Program-made: the position numbers and the translations under genes
From: Desulfobacula sp.
Lineage (GTDB): Bacteria > Desulfobacterota > Desulfobacteria > Desulfobacterales > Desulfobacteraceae
Assembly (NCBI GenBank): GCA_018702715.1
Contig: JABIYQ010000341.1
Coordinates: 1-14,907 of the forward strand
Length of the DNA stretch: 14,907 nt
Direction: 5' to 3'
Part shown: positions 8,682 to 14,687 of the stretch, piece after piece
How positions within the stretch are numbered: the first letter of the stretch is position 1
How the letters are laid out: every line of letters begins with the position of its first letter
Notes under the pieces: generated by a model
Told to the model about the DNA's origin: nothing
Databases searched by the model: none
The model's input: only the letters and a program-made list of their open reading frames with translations

Positions 8682-8981
8682 AAAAGCATTCCTTTTTATC
8701 TATAATGTCAGTGACTTGTCCTTGACAACGTAACGGCAACCCCTTCAATTGCTGCAACCAGAACCAGATACAATAGATTCAATATATGTCTCTCCCAAAA
8801 TATAAATAAAAGAAAATTATCTATCCTATAATACATAAAAAAAGTTTAAATCCAAAGAAAATACATCCCTTAAAAATACACTATAAGAAAATTATGTAAA
8901 AAAAACTGGCAACATAAATAGACAGATTGTTCACCCAAAATTTTCTAATCTCTTGAATTTGACGAAAAGCTATCCTTATGA
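8682..8981. other. AT-rich intergenic region before the methyltransferase
   Basis: No confident gene. On the minus strand a 24-codon hydrophobic ORF (8708-8782, TTG start) has GGGAGA 8 nt upstream, but nothing else supports it. An inverted repeat TTGTC-CTT-GACAA (8716-8728) lies 35-47 nt before the methyltransferase ATG and could be an operator or part of the promoter. An 11-nt direct repeat (AAGAAAATTAT) occurs near 8810 and 8885. No clear terminator for the hydrolase gene is visible. Confidence 0.4.
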
Positions 8982-9905
8982 TCAGGGCTTGATCAAAGTA
9001 ATGAAGCGGTTGTTTTCAACCTTCACGATTTTATTTCGGATAAAGCTATCCATGATCTGTTGATAGAGGATCTTATATTCCTTATTAAAATAAAGATCAA
9101 CTGTCTCCTTGAACCAGACGGTAGTCATTAAGAAAGGAAAAAAGTCTTGTTCGTTTATGGGGTTTTTCATGAGCAGGGTATAGATAATGATTTTCTTGAT
9201 CAAATCTTTACCGATTCTTTCACGATCTCCCATGTACTGGTCGATCTTCTTTATAGCTATTGATAAAGCAGTTTCTGAGTCTTTAAAAGGTTTACCATGG
9301 CCAGGGTAAACCTGCCGGACATCAAGGGATGCTATCTTTTCAAGGGATTTTCGAGCAGAAAACAGGGCCAGACTCCCTTCCACCCGCAGTGTCATGACCG
9401 CCATATCGTTTTCCCACAGTGTGTCAGACGAGATTAGTATCTTTTGTTCGCGGTTGTACAAGACGATACCGTCCGATGCATGGCCAGGCGTGTAAATAAC
9501 CTGGAATTCGTGAAGACCAATTTTGAGAACATCTCCGTCTTCTAATGATCTGGTGCACTCAAAAAAGTCAGCTTCCTGATTGTAGTACCGCCACCAAGTG
9601 GCCCAGTCATTCTTGGTTTCGATAAAATATCTGCCAACTGTATGTAGGGCAATATCACACCCGGACTGCTCATGAATTATACGGTTTGCTCCGATATGGT
9701 CACAGTGGGTGTGGGTATTGATGATCAATGAAACATCGGCGGGTTTTACTCCAAGCTTTGCTATCTGCGCCACTGTCACATCGGTATCTGCTTTATAGGC
9801 GGTATCAATGAGGATCGGTTTTTTGGATACATGGACAAAATGGTTGGCATTTAACCACCCTCTTTCGATGAAGAATAAATCTTCTAAAATCTCGATTATT
9901 TGCAT
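8982..9905 (-). CDS. MBL-fold metallo-hydrolase (glyoxalase II-like)
   Basis: Zinc-dependent metallo-beta-lactamase-fold hydrolase, cytosolic, 307 residues from this start. All seven usual metal ligands are present, numbered from the longer 310-residue reading: H68, H70, D72 and H73 in THTHCDH; H145 in TPGHAS; D164 in SSDTLW; and H206 in YPGHG. A helical C-terminal extension (about 215-310) resembles the winged-helix-like tails of LACTB2-type members. An ATG at 9914 abuts AAGG with no spacing, whereas the ATG at 9905 lies 9 nt after it, so the shorter start is preferred. It stands alone between two gaps of 300 bp or more. The substrate cannot be inferred. The stop codon lies in a small TGATCA...TGATCA inverted repeat (8979-8995). 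Confidence 0.87.
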   Translation of the reverse strand: MQIIEILEDLFFIERGWLNANHFVHVSKKPILIDTAYKADTDVTVAQIAKLGVKPADVSLIINTHTHCDHIGANRIIHEQSGCDIALHTVGRYFIETKNDWATWWRYYNQEADFFECTRSLEDGDVLKIGLHEFQVIYTPGHASDGIVLYNREQKILISSDTLWENDMAVMTLRVEGSLALFSARKSLEKIASLDVRQVYPGHGKPFKDSETALSIAIKKIDQYMGDRERIGKDLIKKIIIYTLLMKNPINEQDFFPFLMTTVWFKETVDLYFNKEYKILYQQIMDSFIRNKIVKVENNRFITLIKP

Positions 9906-10294
9906 AGATGCCATCCTTGAAGGACATTACCTTATAAGACTTGATATTGCAAAAAAATAATTTCATTTTAATATTAAAATACTTTAATCTGGAATAATGG
10001 ACTATGATACCGGTTCTGGCTCATATATTGGATTCTGAAATTATAATATGAAAAGATCTCAAATACCATATGTTGTATTGCTCAGATTTTTTATAAAGCT
10101 CAAACTATGAATACAAGTCTTGACCGACCGTGTTTTGATTACAGCCACTACTGGAAAAAGAAGTCAACACCCTTTCAATAAAGAGCCTTACCCCATAATG
10201 ATAGACAAAAGTATCGCTCTATAACACTGCAAAATTTTGCTTGCTTTTTTATCAGATTAAGCATTTTCCCTTTAAAAAATTGTCTTAATAGACT
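9906..10294. other. AT-rich intergenic region between hydrolase and spermidine-synthase-like gene
   Basis: No supportable gene over about 390 bp. It contains a perfect 16 bp AT palindrome ATTTTAAT-ATTAAAAT at 9965-9980, about 60 bp before the hydrolase start, which could be an operator. It also has a 12 bp palindrome GCAAAATTTTGC at 10229-10240. A 29-codon minus-strand ORF (10175-10264) with AAGGG just upstream is noted among the findings. Confidence 0.4.
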
Positions 10295-11254
10295 CTATAG
10301 TTTTTTGGATTTTAAAACGTTAACTGGGGAATAATCGTCAGTTAAAATATCCCCTTCGGTATCCCAGGTTGGTCTTTTGATGAGCTTATTTGCAATTGAT
10401 TTAAGATTGAATGACAATTGAAATTGATTTTGTATTTGACTAAATTTCTTTTTAACTTCTTTGCGGGATAACCTATCTCTATCCTGAGTTGAAATTATAA
10501 CCGCATTATTTCCTTTAAAAGTGTAGTTTTGAGTTGCTACTTCTGAATATGTGCGTTGCTGATACTCATATAATTTATTCTTGTGATGTATATTTGATAC
10601 AACACACCCTCCATTTTTTAGTAGTGAAAAAACTTCCTGTAAAAATTCTTTTGTCGTCAAATGGGATGGGATATATGATCCATTAAATGCATCAAGTACA
10701 ATTATATCATACCGCAATCCCTTGTTTTTTGCTTGGTGTACGTAAACTCGACCATCTGAGACAATAGTATTTGAAAGAGATGAAGGGTTAAAGTTGAAAA
10801 AATCCTTTGCTACATTAACAACCTCGTCATCTATCTCAACAATATCTATCTGTGCGGCTGGAAAATGTTTTGCAAATGTAGAAGGGATTATTCCCCCACC
10901 GAGTCCAATAACCAAAATATTTTGAGGTTTTTGGACAAAAGCCAGACTGGCAAAAACCATTTGGGTATATTCAAAAACATGCTTATCGGGTGAATCAAGG
11001 TAGATAGCTGATTGTCTATTGGCCCCAGGGCCTTTCGTAAAAAAGAGTGTTCGTATTGAATTATCATCTACAACCCTGATGTAATGATACCTGCTTTCTT
11101 TTTCATAAACGACATTTTCGTCTTGGGTGCCTTCGGAAACAGTCAAGATAGATAAAAGACCAACAACAGGTATAAATAAAATAACCAAGATAATATTCAA
11201 TGATTGATTGTTATCCAGTAGATTCTTTTTTTTAATTGGTTGATCGAGACTCAA
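10295..11254 (-). CDS. Spermidine-synthase-like SAM-binding domain, C-terminal half of an amber-split fused protein
   Basis: 319-residue reading with one hydrophobic segment (about 19-38) followed by a spermidine-synthase-type Rossmann domain. SAM-site motifs are visible: VIGLGGG (115-121), acidic E140 in IVEID, D167-G168 in SDGR, and D188 in YDIIVLDAF. The C-terminal TDDYSPVN is typical of fused MFS/spermidine synthases. The polyamine-synthase DSTDP-type loop is replaced by DAFNG, so true spermidine synthesis is doubtful. The listed start is a TTG with no convincing ribosome site. The same frame runs upstream through nine sense codons to a TAG and then into the membrane-domain ORF. This is most likely the second half of a single protein of about 524 codons rather than a separate gene. 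The stop is also TAG. Confidence 0.75.
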   Translation of the reverse strand: MSLDQPIKKKNLLDNNQSLNIILVILFIPVVGLLSILTVSEGTQDENVVYEKESRYHYIRVVDDNSIRTLFFTKGPGANRQSAIYLDSPDKHVFEYTQMVFASLAFVQKPQNILVIGLGGGIIPSTFAKHFPAAQIDIVEIDDEVVNVAKDFFNFNPSSLSNTIVSDGRVYVHQAKNKGLRYDIIVLDAFNGSYIPSHLTTKEFLQEVFSLLKNGGCVVSNIHHKNKLYEYQQRTYSEVATQNYTFKGNNAVIISTQDRDRLSRKEVKKKFSQIQNQFQLSFNLKSIANKLIKRPTWDTEGDILTDDYSPVNVLKSKKL

Positions 11255-11281
11255 AACTATTATTAACCCATTTGTTATAAT

Positions 11282-11284
11282 CTA
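11282..11284 (-). other. In-frame amber codon interrupting the fused gene
   Basis: TAG (CTA on the plus strand) ends the membrane-domain ORF. It is followed in the same frame by nine sense codons (11281-11255) and then the catalytic-domain ORF. No frameshift is needed to join them: 588 + 27 + 960 nt are all multiples of three. Possible readings are a nonsense mutation, stop-codon readthrough or recoding, or a sequencing error. Confidence 0.85.
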
Positions 11285-11869
11285 ATTAACATATTTTGAT
11301 GTAAGGTAGCCTATGATAGCCACCGTTATTAATAACAGGCCTGAAGCAAATAAAATTTTCGTTATACCCATCATTGTAATAAGGTAGAATGCTGTAATAA
11401 TACATCCTAAAAAACTACCCACTGTGGATGTTGCATATAGCAAACCACTGTTGACCCCTACAGATGCAATTGAGCGTGTGCTCAAGTGAATTGAATAAGG
11501 AGAAACCATCCCAAGCAAAACACTTGGAGGCAAAAATAACAGAGTGCTGGATATGAGGGGTCCTAAACGGGGACCAAAGTCCCACAGCTTAATGGTCAGT
11601 TCGTCGTAATATATAGGAAGAATGACTATCAACATACCAGCACAAGCAACTATTTTGATCAGCACATAAATTGAGGCCATTTTTTGTGATAAAAAGCCAC
11701 CTAAAAAATAGCCCAGAGATAAAGATAGAAGAAAGACACCAATAATACTGCCCCAGACCTCTATTCCAGAGCCAAACACAGGGGCAAGCATTCGCCCGCC
11801 CAGTATTTCGACCGTCATAAGGACCCAACCACACAGAAATACAATAATATATATAAGAGTTCTACTCAC
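11282..11869 (-). CDS. Membrane domain of a fused MFS/spermidine-synthase-type protein, N-terminal half
   Basis: 195 residues with about six hydrophobic helices: roughly 3-21, 37-60, 66-86, 101-120, 138-160 and 165-188. The sequence carries the family's characteristic stretches VEILGGRMLAPVFG (21-34), the GY-LGG after helix 2, LGPRLGPL and LLGMVSPY. In fused MFS/spermidine synthases this region is followed by further helices and then the SAM-binding domain. Here a TAG intervenes, and the downstream reading continues in the same frame. The start is GTG at 11869. GGG directly abuts it, so spacing is poor for an independent ribosome site. The codon overlaps the TGA of a 15-codon upstream ORF as GTGA, suggesting translational coupling. 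Confidence 0.8.
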   Translation of the reverse strand: MSRTLIYIIVFLCGWVLMTVEILGGRMLAPVFGSGIEVWGSIIGVFLLSLSLGYFLGGFLSQKMASIYVLIKIVACAGMLIVILPIYYDELTIKLWDFGPRLGPLISSTLLFLPPSVLLGMVSPYSIHLSTRSIASVGVNSGLLYATSTVGSFLGCIITAFYLITMMGITKILFASGLLLITVAIIGYLTSKYVN

Positions 11870-11913
11870 CCCTGATTCAATCCATTATTAAAAATGTAAT
11901 TTTTATTTTCCAT
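11866..11913 (-). CDS. Candidate 15-residue leader peptide overlapping the membrane-domain start
   Basis: ATG at 11913 has AAGAAGG about 8 nt upstream, a better ribosome site than that of the following gene. It reads MENKNYIFNNGLNQG, and its TGA overlaps the GTG start of the membrane-domain ORF (GTGA). It may serve translational coupling. It could also be the true N-terminus displaced by a frameshift, since no frame joins it directly to the next ORF. It contains an AAAAAT/ATTTTT self-complementary stretch. No homology is recognised. Confidence 0.35.
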   Translation of the reverse strand: MENKNYIFNNGLNQG

Positions 11914-11957
11914 GTATATAGCCTTCTTTATAATCATTGTCTATTTTCTTAAAACGA

Positions 11958-13202
11958 TTATCCTGAAACAGGCGGATGATCGGAACAACAATGCTGTGAT
12001 GGTTCTCTCGGGAAGGAGGATGTGAATACGAGCGAAAACAAAAGAATCCCGATTGCAAATGAAGTTACTAATGTCCCATGAAACGTATTACTGAAAAAAG
12101 ACGCACCAAATGGGAGCAGGATTAATACCACTCCATAACTTAAACGCCCAAGCAGACTTTGAATGGAAAGAAACGTGCTTCTTTCCGCCTGTTTTAACAG
12201 GGGTGTTACTTCCGCATTAATCAGGGGTGTTGAGATGGCTTTTGAAACAGTTCTTGCCATCAGTAAGACAATAATTATTGGATGAACTACCAGGGCCATC
12301 ATTCCGATAATTAGAAGCTGGAAAACTGCACAACTGATTAAGACCAGTCTGATCCTGCATCGATGGTGGTAACCTTTCCCGAACCGGGTAAAAAAGCTGC
12401 CAATAAGCATGGTTATTGCGAGATGGACACCTATTAAACCGGGTGTTGTTTCTGAAGTTATGCCCATTGTTTGACCGACTTTTTCAAGATACGGTTGATA
12501 AAATTCATAAGGGAGGTGAAGTAATACGGTCATTGCAACCGTATAAAGTGTAAAAAAACGAAAACGTTTATCCCATGCTTTTTTAATTAATTCATAAACA
12601 GTTATGTTGATTGGTGCAGTTTTTACAGATTTATCAATTTTATTAGGTTCCTTCATCCTGAAGATGAACAATAAAGATATAAAAGCGGTCAAAAATGATG
12701 CCCCATAGACCCATTTAAGATCATAGACTGCCATAGCTCCACCGACCAAGGCTCCCAACGCCCCTGCAACAAAGGAGAACTGGAGAGCTTTTGCTTCCCG
12801 CCGACCATATTCATCCTGTTTGTTGATTTCATAAAGACTTTCATAATGGAGTGCTGTATCAGTACCTGACGAAAAGGCAAAACCTGTAGCCATAAATATC
12901 TGGGCAAGTGCAAATGCAGGAAAGTTGTTTCCTAAAAAGAAAACCAGATATGCCAGTGACAAACTCGCTGAAGAAATCACCAGTGTTATTTTTCGACCAA
13001 AACTGTCAGACAGATAACCTGAAGGTACTTCCAAAACCGAGACCCCTACATAGTAAATTGCTTCCAACCAGATTGTCTGAGAGAGCGTCAGTACCGATGT
13101 AAAGTAAAGAAAAAATACCGGGCCCCAGAAGTATATATTTCTGAAAAACAGATATACTGGATAATATTTTACATTGAAATGGATCATGTTTTTAGATTGC
13201 AT
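11958..13202 (-). CDS. Major facilitator superfamily (MFS) transporter
   Basis: Inner-membrane transporter of 414 residues with about twelve hydrophobic helices. The motif-A loop between helices 2 and 3 is clear at 62-71 (G62, D66, G69, R70, K71 in GYLSDSFGRK). A central hydrophilic loop (about 187-200) separates the two six-helix halves. The C-terminus is unusual: H404, C405, C406, D408 and H409 lie within six residues of a short hydrophilic tail and could bind a soft metal. It starts 6 nt after the CsoR-family regulator stop with no good ribosome site of its own, so translational coupling is likely. Regulator linkage suggests metal or metal-complex export, but MFS substrates cannot be read from sequence. 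A distant drug exporter is the alternative. Confidence 0.88.
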   Translation of the reverse strand: MQSKNMIHFNVKYYPVYLFFRNIYFWGPVFFLYFTSVLTLSQTIWLEAIYYVGVSVLEVPSGYLSDSFGRKITLVISSASLSLAYLVFFLGNNFPAFALAQIFMATGFAFSSGTDTALHYESLYEINKQDEYGRREAKALQFSFVAGALGALVGGAMAVYDLKWVYGASFLTAFISLLFIFRMKEPNKIDKSVKTAPINITVYELIKKAWDKRFRFFTLYTVAMTVLLHLPYEFYQPYLEKVGQTMGITSETTPGLIGVHLAITMLIGSFFTRFGKGYHHRCRIRLVLISCAVFQLLIIGMMALVVHPIIIVLLMARTVSKAISTPLINAEVTPLLKQAERSTFLSIQSLLGRLSYGVVLILLPFGASFFSNTFHGTLVTSFAIGILLFSLVFTSSFPREPSQHCCSDHPPVSG

Positions 13203-13208
13203 TATTAA

Positions 13209-13481
13209 TCAAAGATATTTTGTTATCTCTGCCAATTCCTTTTTAATATCCACTGCCGAACGCGTTTTTATCGCTTCAACACTTAAACAATGGTCTATAT
13301 GATCCCGAATCAGTGTCTGTTTTGCGTTCGAAACCGCCTTGAATACAGCTTGCAATTGTCTTGCAACATCGGCGCACGATTCACCGTCCTCAATCATGGA
13401 AATCACTTTTAACATATGGCCGTTGGCTCTTTTCAATCTTTTAATTATGGCCCCATGGCTTTCATGTGCTTTTTCGATCAT
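13209..13481 (-). CDS. CsoR/RcnR/FrmR-family metal-sensing transcriptional repressor
   Basis: 90-residue all-helical repressor of the DUF156 family, which is tetrameric and releases DNA on metal binding. From ATG 13481 the ligand positions are C36 (GESC), H61 and C65 (DHIDHC), matching exactly the C36-H61-C65 Cu(I) set of Mycobacterium CsoR. H64 and N-terminal H6 and H9 leave room for an RcnR-like Ni/Co site. The basic R15-x-x-R18 and G21-H22 region corresponds to the DNA-contacting helix. A longer reading begins at 13514, but AAAGGAG sits 4 nt before ATG 13481 and the family is normally about 90 residues, so the shorter start is chosen. It is the first gene of an operon with the MFS gene 6 nt downstream, and it has its own operator in front. 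Confidence 0.92.
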   Translation of the reverse strand: MIEKAHESHGAIIKRLKRANGHMLKVISMIEDGESCADVARQLQAVFKAVSNAKQTLIRDHIDHCLSVEAIKTRSAVDIKKELAEITKYL

Positions 13482-13522
13482 GGTGCTCCTTTTTAACAAT
13501 AACAAATTCTCCAAATATCCTC

Positions 13523-13541
13523 TATCCCCCCATAGGGGATA
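13523..13541. promoter_or_regulatory. CsoR-type operator
   Basis: Inverted repeat TATCCCC (13523-13529) and GGGGATA (13535-13541) around CCATA. G/C tracts flanked by AT-rich ends are the hallmark of CsoR/RcnR-family operators. It sits from about +1 to +19 of the predicted transcript and 42 nt before the regulator's ATG, which fits autorepression. Confidence 0.75.
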
Positions 13542-13547
13542 TTTAAA

Positions 13548-13576
13548 TATATACGGTTAAATAGAGTTTATGTCAA
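13548..13576 (-). promoter_or_regulatory. sigma70-like promoter of the regulator/MFS operon
   Basis: On the minus strand a perfect TTGACA -35 (13576-13571) is followed by a 17-nt spacer and TATATA (13553-13548, 4 of 6 match). Transcription would begin at about 13541, the edge of the operator. Confidence 0.75.
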
Positions 13577-13719
13577 TAACGCTTTTAATGTTCTGAAATT
13601 ATATATAAAATTTTATGGTATCAAAATTATTAAAACGAGATGATATGCAACTCAAAATCTCAGAATTGAAAAGACTACAATTTTATTAAAAACTAACTGT
13701 ACAATTAATCAAGCACCAA
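13577..13719. other. AT-rich gap with no gene
   Basis: Lies between the regulator promoter and the terminator of the right-hand operon. A 24-codon plus-strand ORF at 13615 lacks a ribosome site and is not called. Confidence 0.4.
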
Positions 13720-13756
13720 AATAGAAACAAGAGGCAGGGCTTTAATGAACCCTGCC
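13720..13756 (-). terminator. Intrinsic terminator of the HupE/anchor/His-tail operon
   Basis: Reading the minus strand, GGCAGGG (13756-13750), a 10-nt loop and CCCTGCC (13739-13733) form a perfect 7 bp GC-rich stem. It is followed by the T-rich run TCTTGTTTCTATTTT. It lies about 95 nt after the stop of the 50-residue ORF. Confidence 0.8.
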
Positions 13757-13850
13757 ACTCGGATTGTTTTCCTGAAGAATGTGGTGTTCTTACTATCATT
13801 ACCATTTAGAAAATGTTCAAGTTATACCACACGTCTATCCTTCGTTGATA

Positions 13851-14003
13851 TTAATGTGAATGACCATGGTCATTATAAGTACTGTTATTGGCAGGTAAAG
13901 AAGAGAAAAAATTGCTTCCATAGCCACCAAACCCAATTACGACAACAGCCAAAAGGATAATTCCTGCAATCATAAGCTTTTTTATGCTGAGATGCTTTTT
14001 CAT
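13851..14003 (-). CDS. 50-residue single-pass membrane protein with His-rich tail
   Basis: A small gene reading MKKHLSIKKL at the N-terminus, with a hydrophobic segment at about 11-27, a Gly/Ser/Asn-rich stretch, and DHGHSH (45-50) at the C-terminus. Positive residues before the helix predict the His tail outside the cytoplasm. ATG at 14003 has AAAGGA (14016-14011) with 7 nt spacing, and this site overlaps the stop of the upstream anchor gene. The terminator follows. H46, H48 and H50 with D45 form a plausible divalent or soft metal site. No family is recognised. Its placement at the end of the HupE/anchor operon suggests an accessory role in metal handling, which is inference. Confidence 0.72.
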   Translation of the reverse strand: MKKHLSIKKLMIAGIILLAVVVIGFGGYGSNFFSSLPANNSTYNDHGHSH

Positions 14004-14014
14004 ATTCCTTTCCT

Positions 14015-14656
14015 TTACATACGCTCGAGTTTTTCAAATTCGCCAGATACTTCTAAAACGATAGTTAATGTTTTGGAAGTACGATTACGCCAAAACCAAC
14101 CATGGCTTCCGTCAAAAGCGGCTGTAATAGAGCCTTCTTTTATTTTTTTCGATCCTTTTTCATAGTTGTGGTATTTGATCTTGAGCTTCTTGGAATCTGC
14201 ATGCACATCAAAATTGGCACGACCGCCGTCTGTTGACCATTTGTATTTCAAAACTTCATCCTTGCGCATTTTTGTCTTAACTTCAGTCCCCTGATCGGGT
14301 TTTAAGGTCACACTGATGGTTTCTATCACTATTTTTTTTTCAGGTTCTGGTTTGACCGGTTTTACAGAAGCAAGAGTCAGGTCAACCTGCGTCTTAGTAC
14401 TTTTCTGATCCTGAACCGTTTTTTGAACATCTTCAGGAACAGCTGTGGTAGCTTCTTTTTCCAAAGAGACCTTTATCTCTCCCATTTTCTTCAAACCAAT
14501 AGCATTCCCAATACCGGTTGGATCGATTCCATATTCGGCAGGTAATACAGTGGTAATCAAAAGAATAGCCGCGACAACACCGGCAAAAATTGTTGATTTG
14601 ATAAGTTTTTGGCTTGAAGGAAGCTCTCTATCACTTGGTATGTTTGAATTATACAT
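14015..14656 (-). CDS. 'Transmembrane anchor' protein with C-terminal beta-rich domain
   Basis: 213 residues: a short cytoplasmic N-terminus, one membrane helix (about 19-38), then PAEYGIDPTGIG (39-50). I recognise that stretch as characteristic of proteins annotated 'transmembrane anchor protein', whose function is unknown. A Lys/Glu/Pro-rich linker (about 60-110) leads to a domain at about 112-213 with alternating beta strands, conserved-looking FDVHAD (149-154), YHNY (162-165) and HGWFWRN (185-191). The strand pattern and ending recall GOLD/p24-like beta sandwiches, but this is only a guess. The domain should face the periplasm. ATG at 14656 is preceded by AAAGGGA with suitable spacing. 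It lies 31 nt after the HupE-like gene and 11 nt before the small His-tail gene, so all three are probably one transcript. Confidence 0.75.
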   Translation of the reverse strand: MYNSNIPSDRELPSSQKLIKSTIFAGVVAAILLITTVLPAEYGIDPTGIGNAIGLKKMGEIKVSLEKEATTAVPEDVQKTVQDQKSTKTQVDLTLASVKPVKPEPEKKIVIETISVTLKPDQGTEVKTKMRKDEVLKYKWSTDGGRANFDVHADSKKLKIKYHNYEKGSKKIKEGSITAAFDGSHGWFWRNRTSKTLTIVLEVSGEFEKLERM

Positions 14657-14687
14657 TGTTTCCCTTTATTTGTAATTTGATCGGTTT

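Noticed and set aside
8810..8895. Direct repeat AAGAAAATTAT
   Set aside because: Only two 11-nt AT-rich copies 75 nt apart in an AT-rich gap, which is compatible with chance.
9906..9914. Three extra codons for the MBL hydrolase
   Set aside because: ATG 9914 touches the AAGG ribosome site with no spacing, while ATG 9905 has normal spacing.
10107..10181. Plus-strand 24-codon ORF in the intergenic gap
   Set aside because: No ribosome site, no recognisable family and very short. A transposase remnant was considered but cannot be supported.
13482..13514. Eleven extra N-terminal codons for the CsoR-family gene
   Set aside because: AAAGGAG lies 4 nt before ATG 13481, and the 90-residue form matches the family length and ligand numbering.
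13615..13689. Plus-strand 24-codon ORF in the gap right of the CsoR promoter
   Set aside because: AT-rich, no ribosome site and no recognisable features.
13745..13960. Plus-strand 71-codon ORF
   Set aside because: It is the antisense of the 50-residue gene and part of its downstream region. It has no ribosome site, and the minus-strand frame has a good one plus a matching terminator.
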